A stretch of 8,267 bases of DNA. Origin: Sphingomonas sp. (GTDB lineage Bacteria > Pseudomonadota > Alphaproteobacteria > Sphingomonadales > Sphingomonadaceae). Positions 1 to 6,697 of the stretch are shown here, one piece after another. The DNA lies in assembly GCA_013822915.1 (NCBI GenBank), contig PNLG01000086.1:1-8267 (forward strand), given 5' to 3'. The first letter of the stretch is position 1. Each line of letters starts with the position of its first letter. The notes beneath the pieces are model-generated. The model was not told the DNA's origin. It did not search any database and saw only the letters and a list, made by a program, of their open reading frames with translations. The position numbers and the translations under genes were made by a program.

Positions 1-1
1 T

Positions 2-1858
2 GTCGTCGCCGACAGTTTTGAGGCAGCGCGCGATGCCGCCCATGCTGTGCGCGTCGATTATGTGCAGGCCAAGGGCAAGTTCGACACCCTCGCGCATCAG
101 GAGAGCGCCCACGCGCCGCATCAGGGCGCAATGCTTCCCAATGTGGTGATCGGCGATGTTGAGTCCGCAATGGCGGACGCGCCGGTTACGGTCGATGTCA
201 CTTATTCGACCCCCTATCACGTCCATGCTGCGATGGAGCCTCACGCCGCGATTGCCGAATGGGATGGCGAGCGGCTGACACTTTACGGCTCGATCCAGAT
301 CATGCGCGGCTTTACGCCCGTGCTCGCCAATTCGCTGGGGATTCCGGTGGAGAGTATCCACGTCCTCTCCCCCTATATCGGCGGCGGCTTTGGCGGGAAG
401 ATTGGCGGGCCGGAGACAGTGCTCGCCGCGATTGCCGCACAGGCGGTCGGCCGCCCGGTAAAGGTCGCGCTGACCCGCCAGCAATTGTTCCACTCGGTCT
501 ATGGCCGCTCCGACACGCATCAACGCGTGCGGCTGGCGGCAAGTCCCGACGGCGTGCTGACCGCGATGGCGCAGGACAGCATCGTCAGCCAGAAAACAGG
601 ACTGGCGTTTTTTGAGCCCGTGGCGCTCGGCGCGCTGTCGCTTTATGCCGCGCCGGCGCGTCAGTTCACGACCAAGATCGTCAAGCTGAACGTCACCGCA
701 GCCGGGGCAGTGCGCGCGCCCGGCGAAGCGGTCGGCATGATGGCGCTTGAGACCGCGATGGACGAAATGGCCGAAGCGCTGGGCATCGACCCGATCGCGT
801 TTCGCAAAATCAACGAACCCGCCACCGACCCGACCAGCGGCAAACCCTTTTCCACCCGCCGCCTGCTCGATTGCTATGACGAGGGCGCACGCCGGTTCGG
901 CTGGGACGCGCGGGCCGCGACCCCGGGCCAGCGGCGCGAGGGTGACTGGCTGATCGGGCTGGGCATGGCGACGGCCGCCCGCGTCAATTTCCTGGCGGAC
1001 AGTTTCGCGCGCGTCCGCCTGACGCCGGCGGGGATTGCCGAGGTGGAGACCGACATGACCGACATCGGCACCGGCACCTACACGATCCTGGCGCAGATTG
1101 CCGCCGAATCGCTTGGCCTGCCAATCGATCAGGTGCGCGTGGCGCTGGGCGATTCTAACCATCCCGATGGCGCGGGGTCGGGCGGATCATTTGGCGCGGC
1201 CTCCAGCGGTTCATCGGTGCTGCTGGCATGCGAAGACATTATCGCCGAACTCGCGATGCGGATGGGCACCACCCCCGATGATATGACCCTGAAGGACGGG
1301 CACGCCATTGCGGGCAATCGCCGCGTGCCGATTGGCGAGCTGGTCGGCGGCACCGCGATTGAGGCGATGGGCGCAATCCACCCCGGCAAGAACAGCCGCG
1401 CCTATAGCCAGGGCACTTACGGCGCGCAGTTCGCCGAAGTCGCGGTCCACGCCGTCACCGGCGAGGTCCGTGTCCGCCGCCTGATCGGGGTGTTCGATTG
1501 CGGTCGCATCCTGAACGCGAAGACCGCGCGCAGTCAGGCGATTGGCGGGATGATCTGGGGCCTGGGCTATGCGCTGCACGAGGCTGCGATCCTCGACCCA
1601 CGCACTGGCGCCTATGTCAATCGCGACCTTGGCGAATATCACATCCCGGTGAACGCCGATGTCCCGCAAATCGAGGCCTATTTCATCGAGGAAATCGACG
1701 AGCACGCCAGCCCAGTCGGTGCCAAGGGTCTGGGCGAACTCGGTATTTCGGGCGTGGGGGCGGCGATCACCAACGCGGTCTATAATGCATGCGGGGTGCG
1801 GGTGCGCGACTGGCCGATGACGCTCGACCAGATCCTCCCCCATTTGCCGCCGGTCTGA
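2..1858 (+). CDS. Molybdopterin-binding large subunit of a xanthine oxidase family dehydrogenase (PaoC/YagR type), 5' truncated by the window
   Basis: This is the catalytic Mo subunit of a molybdenum hydroxylase, probably oxidising an aldehyde or aromatic/heterocyclic substrate. The frame is open to base 2 (VVADSFEAARDAAHAV, typical of this family's N-terminal domain), so the GTG at 47 is an internal codon. Compared with the 732-residue E. coli PaoC, roughly 115 residues are missing. Numbering from codon 47, Gln84, the GGGFGGK loop at 112-118 with Phe115, Arg223 in RAPGE, and Glu564 in GAKGLGELG line up with bovine XDH Gln767, Phe798, Arg880 and catalytic Glu1261. The Gln84-to-Phe115 spacing (31) is identical. 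The residue after GGGFGGK is Ile119, where bovine XDH has substrate-binding Glu802, which argues against xanthine as substrate. The C-terminus (VRVRDWPMTLDQIL) is intact. XdhC and MocA genes follow immediately, as expected for a cytosine dinucleotide cofactor enzyme. The family call is strong; the substrate is unknown. Confidence 0.95.
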   Translation, partial: VVADSFEAARDAAHAVRVDYVQAKGKFDTLAHQESAHAPHQGAMLPNVVIGDVESAMADAPVTVDVTYSTPYHVHAAMEPHAAIAEWDGERLTLYGSIQIMRGFTPVLANSLGIPVESIHVLSPYIGGGFGGKIGGPETVLAAIAAQAVGRPVKVALTRQQLFHSVYGRSDTHQRVRLAASPDGVLTAMAQDSIVSQKTGLAFFEPVALGALSLYAAPARQFTTKIVKLNVTAAGAVRAPGEAVGMMALETAMDEMAEALGIDPIAFRKINEPATDPTSGKPFSTRRLLDCYDEGARRFGWDARAATPGQRREGDWLIGLGMATAARVNFLADSFARVRLTPAGIAEVETDMTDIGTGTYTILAQIAAESLGLPIDQVRVALGDSNHPDGAGSGGSFGAASSGSSVLLACEDIIAELAMRMGTTPDDMTLKDGHAIAGNRRVPIGELVGGTAIEAMGAIHPGKNSRAYSQGTYGAQFAEVAVHAVTGEVRVRRLIGVFDCGRILNAKTARSQAIGGMIWGLGYALHEAAILDPRTGAYVNRDLGEYHIPVNADVPQIEAYFIEEIDEHASPVGAKGLGELGISGVGAAITNAVYNACGVRVRDWPMTLDQILPHLPPV

Positions 1859-1862
1859 CGCG

Positions 1863-2795
1863 GTGGCCGACCACGACTCCGTTCTGATCGCCGCCGCGCA
1901 ATGGGCGAGCGCGCCGATGGCGCTGGCAACCGTTGTCTCTACCTGGGGATCGGCACCGCGACCGCGCGGCAGCCATATGATCGTCCATGGCGATGGGCGG
2001 TTTGAAGGCTCGGTCTCGGGCGGTTGTGTGGAAAGCGACATCCTCGCCACCGCCGCCGCCGTGATTGCGGGCGCCCCGGCGCAGCTCAAACATTATGGCG
2101 TCGCCGATGCCGCCGCCTGGGAAGTCGGGTTGCCCTGTGGCGGCGAGATCGACGTCCTGATCCAGCCGGTGAGCGAGGTGGGCTTTCCGCCCGCGCTGTT
2201 CGCGCAGATCGCAGCCGCCCGTGCGCGCGGCGAACGGTTGAGCGTGTCGACCGACCTTGCGACCGGCCAATCGGCGTTGGGCGAGCGCGAGGGCACGTTC
2301 GTCAACCGATATGATCCGCCGCGCCGCCTGCTCATCATCGGCGCGGTGCAGATTGCGCAGGCGCTGGCGGGGCTGGCACGCGAAATCGGGGTGGCCGTGA
2401 CGGTCATCGACCCACGCGCCCGCTTTTTGACGGCAGAGCGGTTCCCCGGCGTGACGCTCGACGATCGCTGGCCCGATGAAGCGATTGCCGCCCTCCGCCC
2501 CGACCCCGCGACCGCCATCGTCACGCTCAGCCATGACATCAAGATCGACGACCCCGCATTAATCGCTGCGCTGGCCGGCCCGGCTGCCTATGTCGGCGCG
2601 CTTGGGTCGCGGCGCAGCCATGCCGCACGGCGCGACCGGCTGGCGGCCGCTGGCGTGGCGGCGGGCGCGGTTGAGCGGATCGACGCGCCGGTCGGGCTCG
2701 ATATCGGCGCGGTCGGCCCGGCGGAGATTGCGCTGTCGATTGCCGCCGCGATGGTCGCCGCGTTCAACACGCCGCCCGATCCCGGAGCGCGATGA
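1863..2795 (+). CDS. XdhC/CoxI family molybdenum cofactor maturation protein
   Basis: A 310-residue XdhC-type chaperone. Members bind molybdenum cofactor, assist its sulfuration and hand it to the apo-hydroxylase in the cytoplasm; E. coli PaoD, in the paoABCD operon, is the closest functional model. Residues 8-105 form the XdhC/CoxI domain, with Cys55 in SVSGGCVES and Cys92 in LPCGGEID, both typical conserved cysteines. Residues 154-300 form the C-terminal Rossmann-like domain (RRLLIIGAVQIAQAL, VTVIDPRARF, TLSHDIKIDDPAL, YVGALGSRRSH, GLDIGAVGPAEIALSI). Full length for the family. The loop usually written GAVHIAQ or GGGHVA carries Gln163 instead of His. The GTG start at 1863 lies 4 bases after the upstream stop and has no clear Shine-Dalgarno, so translational coupling is likely. 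The stop overlaps the next start by 4 bases. The name xdhC is withheld because the partner enzyme is not a xanthine dehydrogenase on present evidence. Confidence 0.93.
   Translation: MADHDSVLIAAAQWASAPMALATVVSTWGSAPRPRGSHMIVHGDGRFEGSVSGGCVESDILATAAAVIAGAPAQLKHYGVADAAAWEVGLPCGGEIDVLIQPVSEVGFPPALFAQIAAARARGERLSVSTDLATGQSALGEREGTFVNRYDPPRRLLIIGAVQIAQALAGLAREIGVAVTVIDPRARFLTAERFPGVTLDDRWPDEAIAALRPDPATAIVTLSHDIKIDDPALIAALAGPAAYVGALGSRRSHAARRDRLAAAGVAAGAVERIDAPVGLDIGAVGPAEIALSIAAAMVAAFNTPPDPGAR
2784..2787 (+). promoter_or_regulatory. Ribosome binding site (GGAG) for the MocA-like gene
   Basis: GGAG lies inside the last codons of the XdhC gene, 4 bases before the ATG at 2792. It supports that ATG over the in-frame ATG at 2813, which would also leave only four residues before the LAAG nucleotide-binding loop. 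The spacing is slightly short. Confidence 0.5.
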
Positions 2796-3400
2796 TCGCG
2801 CCCGGCCGCGTCATGCTGGCGCTACTCGCCGCCGGGCAGTCGCGGCGGTTTGGCGCGGCGGACAAGCTGAGCGCGGAACTGTGCGGGATGCCGCTCGCGC
2901 TGCACGCCGTTGCATCACTTGCCCCGATTGCATTCCTCGACCGGGTGGCGATTGTGTCGGCGACGGCGGTTGATTTTGCCGCGCATGGTTATCGCTGCCT
3001 GACCAATCCAGCACCGGAGGCTGGGCTATCGGGTTCGGTGCAGCTTGCCGCCGGGGCAGCCCGCGAAATGGGCGCTGCGGCGCTGCTGATCGTCCTTGCT
3101 GATATGCCGTACATTACCCCGGCCCTGATCGCCGGACTGCTAGGCGCGGCTGAGCGGCCTGCTGACGTGATCGCGGCAAGTGATGGCACCCGCCCCTCGC
3201 CCCCCGCCCTGTTCGGGGCGGCGCGCTATGCCGAGTTGATGGCGGCGACGGGAGATGCGGGCGCTCGGGCGTTGCTGCGGACCGGGCAGCACATCGTCGC
3301 GCCACCGGGAACGCTGATCGACATCGACATGCCCGCCGATCTTGCGGCGGCTCAGGCGCGGTTCGACGCTATTCGTGGCGCAGCGCGTCGATCGGATTGA
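2792..3400 (+). CDS. MocA-like molybdenum cofactor cytidylyltransferase (MobA-like NTP transferase)
   Basis: A 202-residue cytoplasmic nucleotidyltransferase. It likely transfers CMP from CTP to Mo-molybdopterin, giving the cytosine dinucleotide cofactor used by PaoC-type hydroxylases. The N-terminal nucleotide-binding signature LLAAGQSRRFG (11-21) with Lys25 is complete. GLSGSV (78-83), the metal-binding DMP at 104-106 (LADMPYI), PPALF (137-141), GDAGARALL (154-162) and DIDMPADL (177-184) follow the MocA/MobA-like pattern. The length is typical for MocA. The gene starts in an ATGA overlap with XdhC, so the two are probably co-translated. Position next to an XdhC and a Mo large subunit favours MocA over MobA (GTP-specific, for bis-MGD enzymes), but CTP use is inferred from context. 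The last 32 bases overlap the opposing permease gene. Confidence 0.88.
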   Translation: MIAPGRVMLALLAAGQSRRFGAADKLSAELCGMPLALHAVASLAPIAFLDRVAIVSATAVDFAAHGYRCLTNPAPEAGLSGSVQLAAGAAREMGAAALLIVLADMPYITPALIAGLLGAAERPADVIAASDGTRPSPPALFGAARYAELMAATGDAGARALLRTGQHIVAPPGTLIDIDMPADLAAAQARFDAIRGAARRSD

Positions 3401-4577
3401 GGCTGGCGGCGCGACGCGCGGGGAAATAGCCGAATACCACGCCGATGATCGCCGAAATCGCAAAGGCGATGATGTTGATCTGCAAGTCGAACAGCCAAGT
3501 GACTTTCAACAATGGCACCAGCCCCACAATGACGAGCTGCGCGAACACAATGCCGATGATCCCGCCAATACACGACAGCGCAATCGCTTCGATCAGGAAC
3601 TGCATCAACACTTCGCGCGCAACGGCGCCGATCGCCAAACGAATACCGATTTCGCGCGTCCGCTCGGTCACCGACACCAGCATGATGTTCATAATGCCGA
3701 TACCGCCCACGATCAGACTGATCGCCGCGACCGCCGAGACAATACCGGTCAACAGCGTCGTCGTCTGCGTCAACGTATCGGTGAATTGCTTGGTATCGAA
3801 GATGAAGAAGTCATCATCCTTGCCCGGCGTGATATTGCGGCGTTCGCGCATCAGATCAGTAATCGACGCCTGCACCTGCGCGGTCGAATAATCGGCATTG
3901 ACGCCGACCAGCATCACCCGGATGTCTCGATTACCCGTGATGCGGCGCTGCACCGCCTTGATCGGCATGACGACCAGATCATCCTGATCCGCGCCAAAAC
4001 CCGCCTGCCCCTTTGCCTTCAGCACGCCGATCACTTCGCAGCTAATGCCCGAAATGCGCATTTGCGTGCCGACCGGGTCAGCCTCCCGGTAAAGGTTGGT
4101 CTTGACGGTATTGCCGATGATGCAGACCGATTTACCCGCGGTCAGCTCCGCCGGCGTGAATTCGCGGCCCCCGGTCAATTCCCAAGGATTGACCCGGAAA
4201 AAATCATTGGTGGTGCCGTTGACGGTCGTTGACCAGTTCGCGCCTTCATAAATCACCGTCACGGTGGTCTGCGCTTCTTCAGCGACGGCGTTGATGCCGG
4301 CCACCTGCTTGCGCACCGCCTCCACATCTTCGATCTTGAAGTCCGACGGGCGCGGGCCGCCACCACCCCGGCCAAAGCCCTGCCCCGGGCGCACTTGCAG
4401 GATGTTGGTGCCCAGCGACGAAATCGACGCCTGCACAGCCGCTGTCGTCGCCTTCCCCAGCGTCACCATCGTCACCACGGCGGCAACGCCGATGATGATG
4501 CCCAGCGTCGTCAGAAACGAACGCAGCTTGTGCCGGGCGATCGAGCGCAAAGCTAGGCTGATCGTGGTGAAAAACAT
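3369..4577 (-). CDS. MacB-type ABC transporter permease
   Basis: A 402-residue inner membrane permease, corresponding to the C-terminal membrane half of MacB, which in E. coli is fused to its ATPase (648 residues). The MacB/FtsX topology is visible: TM1 at about 21-40 (SFLTTLGIIIGVAAVVTMVT), a large periplasmic domain at about 41-272, then TM2 near 276-299, TM3 near 328-352 and TM4 near 366-388. The family hallmark GGIGIMNIMLVSVTER with TREIGIRLAIGA spans 291-318, and the end reads FPARRAASLNPIDALRHE. In the E. coli model the periplasmic domain engages the adaptor and couples ATP hydrolysis to movement of substrate through the outer membrane channel. Residues 65-75 form a glycine-rich loop (GQGFGRGGGGP). 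The ATG shares one base with the ATPase stop (TGATG). Sample rows are clearly lower in GC than flanking genes. The export substrate is unknown. Confidence 0.94.
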   Translation of the reverse strand: MFFTTISLALRSIARHKLRSFLTTLGIIIGVAAVVTMVTLGKATTAAVQASISSLGTNILQVRPGQGFGRGGGGPRPSDFKIEDVEAVRKQVAGINAVAEEAQTTVTVIYEGANWSTTVNGTTNDFFRVNPWELTGGREFTPAELTAGKSVCIIGNTVKTNLYREADPVGTQMRISGISCEVIGVLKAKGQAGFGADQDDLVVMPIKAVQRRITGNRDIRVMLVGVNADYSTAQVQASITDLMRERRNITPGKDDDFFIFDTKQFTDTLTQTTTLLTGIVSAVAAISLIVGGIGIMNIMLVSVTERTREIGIRLAIGAVAREVLMQFLIEAIALSCIGGIIGIVFAQLVIVGLVPLLKVTWLFDLQINIIAFAISAIIGVVFGYFPARRAASLNPIDALRHE

Positions 4578-5338
4578 CAGTGCGGCCCGACTTTGCGCAT
4601 GCCGGAGTCGATCCGCTCCACCAGCCCATCCTTGAAATGGATGATGGTATTGGCATAGGCGGCCATGTCCGCTTCATGCGTGACCATCAGCACGGTAATG
4701 CCGAGTGCGCGGTTGAGCTCGGTCAGCAATTCCATAATCTCCAGCGAGCGTTCGGAATCGAGATTGCCGGTCGGCTCATCGGCGAGCAGCACATCGGGGT
4801 TGGTGACAAGCGCGCGCGCAATCGCCACGCGTTGCTGCTGCCCGCCCGACAATTCGGCCGGGGTATGATCCCACCAGGGCGCAAGGCCGACCTGGTCAAG
4901 CGCCGCCATCGCGGCTGCATGTCGCGCCTTGCGCGCGTCGCCGCGATAAAGCAGCGGCAATTCGACATTTTCGAGCGCCGTCGTGCGCGCCAGCAGATTA
5001 AACCCCTGAAACACAAAGCCCAGATATTTGCGGCGGAGCAGCGCGCGCGCATCGCGGTCAAGCGATTCGACATGATGCCCTTTGAACAAGAACGCGCCCC
5101 GGCTCGGCACGTCGAGGCAGCCCAGAATGTTCATCGTGGTCGATTTGCCCGACCCCGACGGCCCCATCACCGCAACGAAATCGCCGCCCGCAATGTCGAG
5201 GTCAACGCCCTTCAACGCCTGAAACGCGGTCGGCCCGGTGCCATAGGTTTTGGTGACCCCGCGCAGTGAAATGAGCGCACGCGGATCAGGCGCGGCGCGG
5301 CGCGGGGCGTCGATGGTGGCGGTGCTGCTATCGGACAC
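4577..5338 (-). CDS. MacB-type ABC transporter ATP-binding protein
   Basis: A 253-residue cytoplasmic ATPase of the MacB/LolD type that would power the adjacent permease as a homodimer. All catalytic elements are intact: A-loop Tyr32, Walker A GPSGSGKST (59-67), Q-loop Gln111 in FVFQGFNLL, signature LSGGQQQR (163-170), Walker B VLLADEP with Glu188, D-loop GNLD (191-194) and H-loop His221. The LTELNRALGITVLMVTHEADMAAYA stretch is characteristic of the MacB/LolD branch. An N-terminal tail of about 20 residues precedes the ABC domain. The start is a GTG whose first bases overlap the adaptor gene by 11 bases; I see no Shine-Dalgarno and no in-frame ATG before the Walker A region, so coupled translation is probable. 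Its genomic partner favours a MacAB-type pump over LolCDE, since no LolC/E-like second permease is present. Confidence 0.95.
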   Translation of the reverse strand: MSDSSTATIDAPRRAAPDPRALISLRGVTKTYGTGPTAFQALKGVDLDIAGGDFVAVMGPSGSGKSTTMNILGCLDVPSRGAFLFKGHHVESLDRDARALLRRKYLGFVFQGFNLLARTTALENVELPLLYRGDARKARHAAAMAALDQVGLAPWWDHTPAELSGGQQQRVAIARALVTNPDVLLADEPTGNLDSERSLEIMELLTELNRALGITVLMVTHEADMAAYANTIIHFKDGLVERIDSGMRKVGPH

Positions 5339-6686
5339 GGGTTGTCGTCGCCGTGACAGCCCCAGTCGATGCAGCTTTGGCCGCCGTTGCCGACAGTTCG
5401 CCGGTCACGACCTTTTGCCCTGGCTTCAACGCGCCGCCGACAATTTCGGTGAACGAGCCATTGGTGTCGCCGGTGCGCACTTCCACCGGCTTGATGCCGC
5501 CATCGCCCTGTAGCACGTAAACAGTCTGTGTTGCGCCGCGCTTGGCATTGGCAGTGCGGGGGCCACCGCGGTTGAAGCGGGGCGGGCCAAAGGCGCTGGC
5601 AATGCCGCCCTGCGACCCTGCCGCAGGCGTTGTCGGGCGAAACCGCAAAGCGGCGTTAGGCACCAGCAGCACGTTGGTCTTCTGCGTCGTCGTGATCGCC
5701 GCCGTCGCCGTCATGCCAGGGCGGAGCTGGATATCGGGGTTCGACACCGCGAGCGTCGCGCCATAGCTGACCACCTGATTGCTGGTCGTCGTGGTGGTCG
5801 TCGTCGATGATTGCGCCGACAGGTTAGAGCCCAGGTCCACGCGGGTAATCTGCGCGGGGAATGACTGGCCGGGGAACGCATCGACCGTGAACGTCGCCTG
5901 TTGCCCGGCGCGCACTTCGCCGACATCGGCTTCGTCAATCGCAACTTCGAGCTTCATCCGCGTCAAATCTTCGGCAATCACGAACAGGGTCGGCGTGTTG
6001 AACGAGGCCGCCACCGTCTGCCCCGGCTCGACCTGACGGGCCAGGATCACGCCGTTGACGGGCGATCGGATGACGGCGCGCACGAAATTATACTCGTTGG
6101 ACGACAGCGTTGCCCGCGCCGCACCAACATTGGCCTGCGCCGCGCGCAGATTGGCGACCGCGCGGTCACGATCGGCAATTGCCTGCTCCATCTCGGTCTT
6201 GGCTGGCACGCGCCCGTCCGACAGGCGGCTCACTTCCTCCAGCCGACGGAGCTGCGCGCTCGACTGCGCCAGCGTTGCTTGCGCCTGCGCGACCGCCGCC
6301 TGATTCGACGCGAGCTGCGCCTGACTCTGGTTCACCGAATCGCGGAATCGCGAAGGGTCGATCAGCGCAATTGCCTGGCCCTTGGTCACCCGATCGTTCA
6401 CGTCGACGAGCACTTTGGAGACCAGCCCCGACACTTCGGACCCGACATCGACCTGATTGGTGGGCGCAAGCTTGCCCGTGGCCGACACGCTGACCGTCAA
6501 TGTGCCCTTTTCCGCAGCTTCGCTGGCATAGCTCGCCTTGGCGGCGGGCTTGAAGAAGCTCATGACCAACAGCACCAGCAGCACAACGCCAATCGCGACC
6601 AGCACCCATTTGCCCCAGCGCCGCCACGCAGGCACGCGACGGACGCCCAGAAAATCATTGAGATCGGATGCGGTTGCGTCTGCCAT
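5328..6686 (-). CDS. MacA/HlyD-like periplasmic adaptor subunit of a tripartite efflux pump
   Basis: A 452-residue membrane fusion protein bridging the inner membrane ABC transporter and the outer membrane channel. A 24-residue charged cytoplasmic tail (with VRRVPAWRRWGKW) leads into one TM helix at about 25-44. A lipoyl-like half motif follows at about 62-112 (VDVGSEVSGLVSKVLVDVND, KGQAIALIDPSRF). Residues 112-200 are Ala/Gln-rich heptads forming the coiled-coil hairpin, and the second lipoyl half is at 204-240 (VIRSPVNGVILARQVEPGQT). A beta-barrel and membrane-proximal domain complete it (LRPGMTATAAI, VLLVPNAALRFRP). It is longer than E. coli MacA (371) because of the N-terminal tail, a seven-threonine run (295-301) and a Gly/Pro/Arg-rich insert (about 350-388). 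The ATG has a good AGGA site. It lies 11 bases after the outer membrane factor and overlaps the ATPase by 11. The MacA-like role rests on the MacB neighbours; export substrate unknown. Confidence 0.94.
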   Translation of the reverse strand: MADATASDLNDFLGVRRVPAWRRWGKWVLVAIGVVLLVLLVMSFFKPAAKASYASEAAEKGTLTVSVSATGKLAPTNQVDVGSEVSGLVSKVLVDVNDRVTKGQAIALIDPSRFRDSVNQSQAQLASNQAAVAQAQATLAQSSAQLRRLEEVSRLSDGRVPAKTEMEQAIADRDRAVANLRAAQANVGAARATLSSNEYNFVRAVIRSPVNGVILARQVEPGQTVAASFNTPTLFVIAEDLTRMKLEVAIDEADVGEVRAGQQATFTVDAFPGQSFPAQITRVDLGSNLSAQSSTTTTTTTSNQVVSYGATLAVSNPDIQLRPGMTATAAITTTQKTNVLLVPNAALRFRPTTPAAGSQGGIASAFGPPRFNRGGPRTANAKRGATQTVYVLQGDGGIKPVEVRTGDTNGSFTEIVGGALKPGQKVVTGELSATAAKAASTGAVTATTTRVR

Positions 6687-6692
6687 CGGGAA

Positions 6693-6696
6693 TCCT
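6693..6696 (-). promoter_or_regulatory. Ribosome binding site (AGGA) for the adaptor gene
   Basis: Reading the minus strand, AGGA sits in the 11-base gap between the outer membrane factor stop and the adaptor ATG, 6 bases before the ATG. It fixes the adaptor start at 6686. Confidence 0.65.
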
Positions 6697-6697
6697 G

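Noticed and set aside
47..49. GTG at 47 as the true start of the Mo subunit
   Set aside because: The frame upstream to base 2 encodes family-typical sequence and the N-terminal part of the family domain would be missing, so the gene simply enters from outside the window.
1211..2534. Minus-strand open frames opposite the Mo subunit and XdhC genes
   Set aside because: They overlap each other and two genes with conserved catalytic motifs; products look like random high-GC translation.
3333..3350. CCGCCG/CGGCGG hairpin as a terminator for the efflux operon
   Set aside because: The stem is only 6 bp with a 6-base loop and no T-run on either side, and it lies in MocA coding sequence; likely chance in GC-rich DNA.
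3342..4232. Long + strand open frame (296 codons) opposite the permease
   Set aside because: The composition is dominated by Arg, Asp, His and Gln, as expected for the complement of a hydrophobic membrane protein gene; no motif and no supporting start context.
4577..5338. ATPase as LolD of a lipoprotein-release system
   Set aside because: The signature is compatible with LolD, but the gene sits between a MacA-like adaptor and a MacB-type permease with an outer membrane factor, and no LolC/LolE pair is present.
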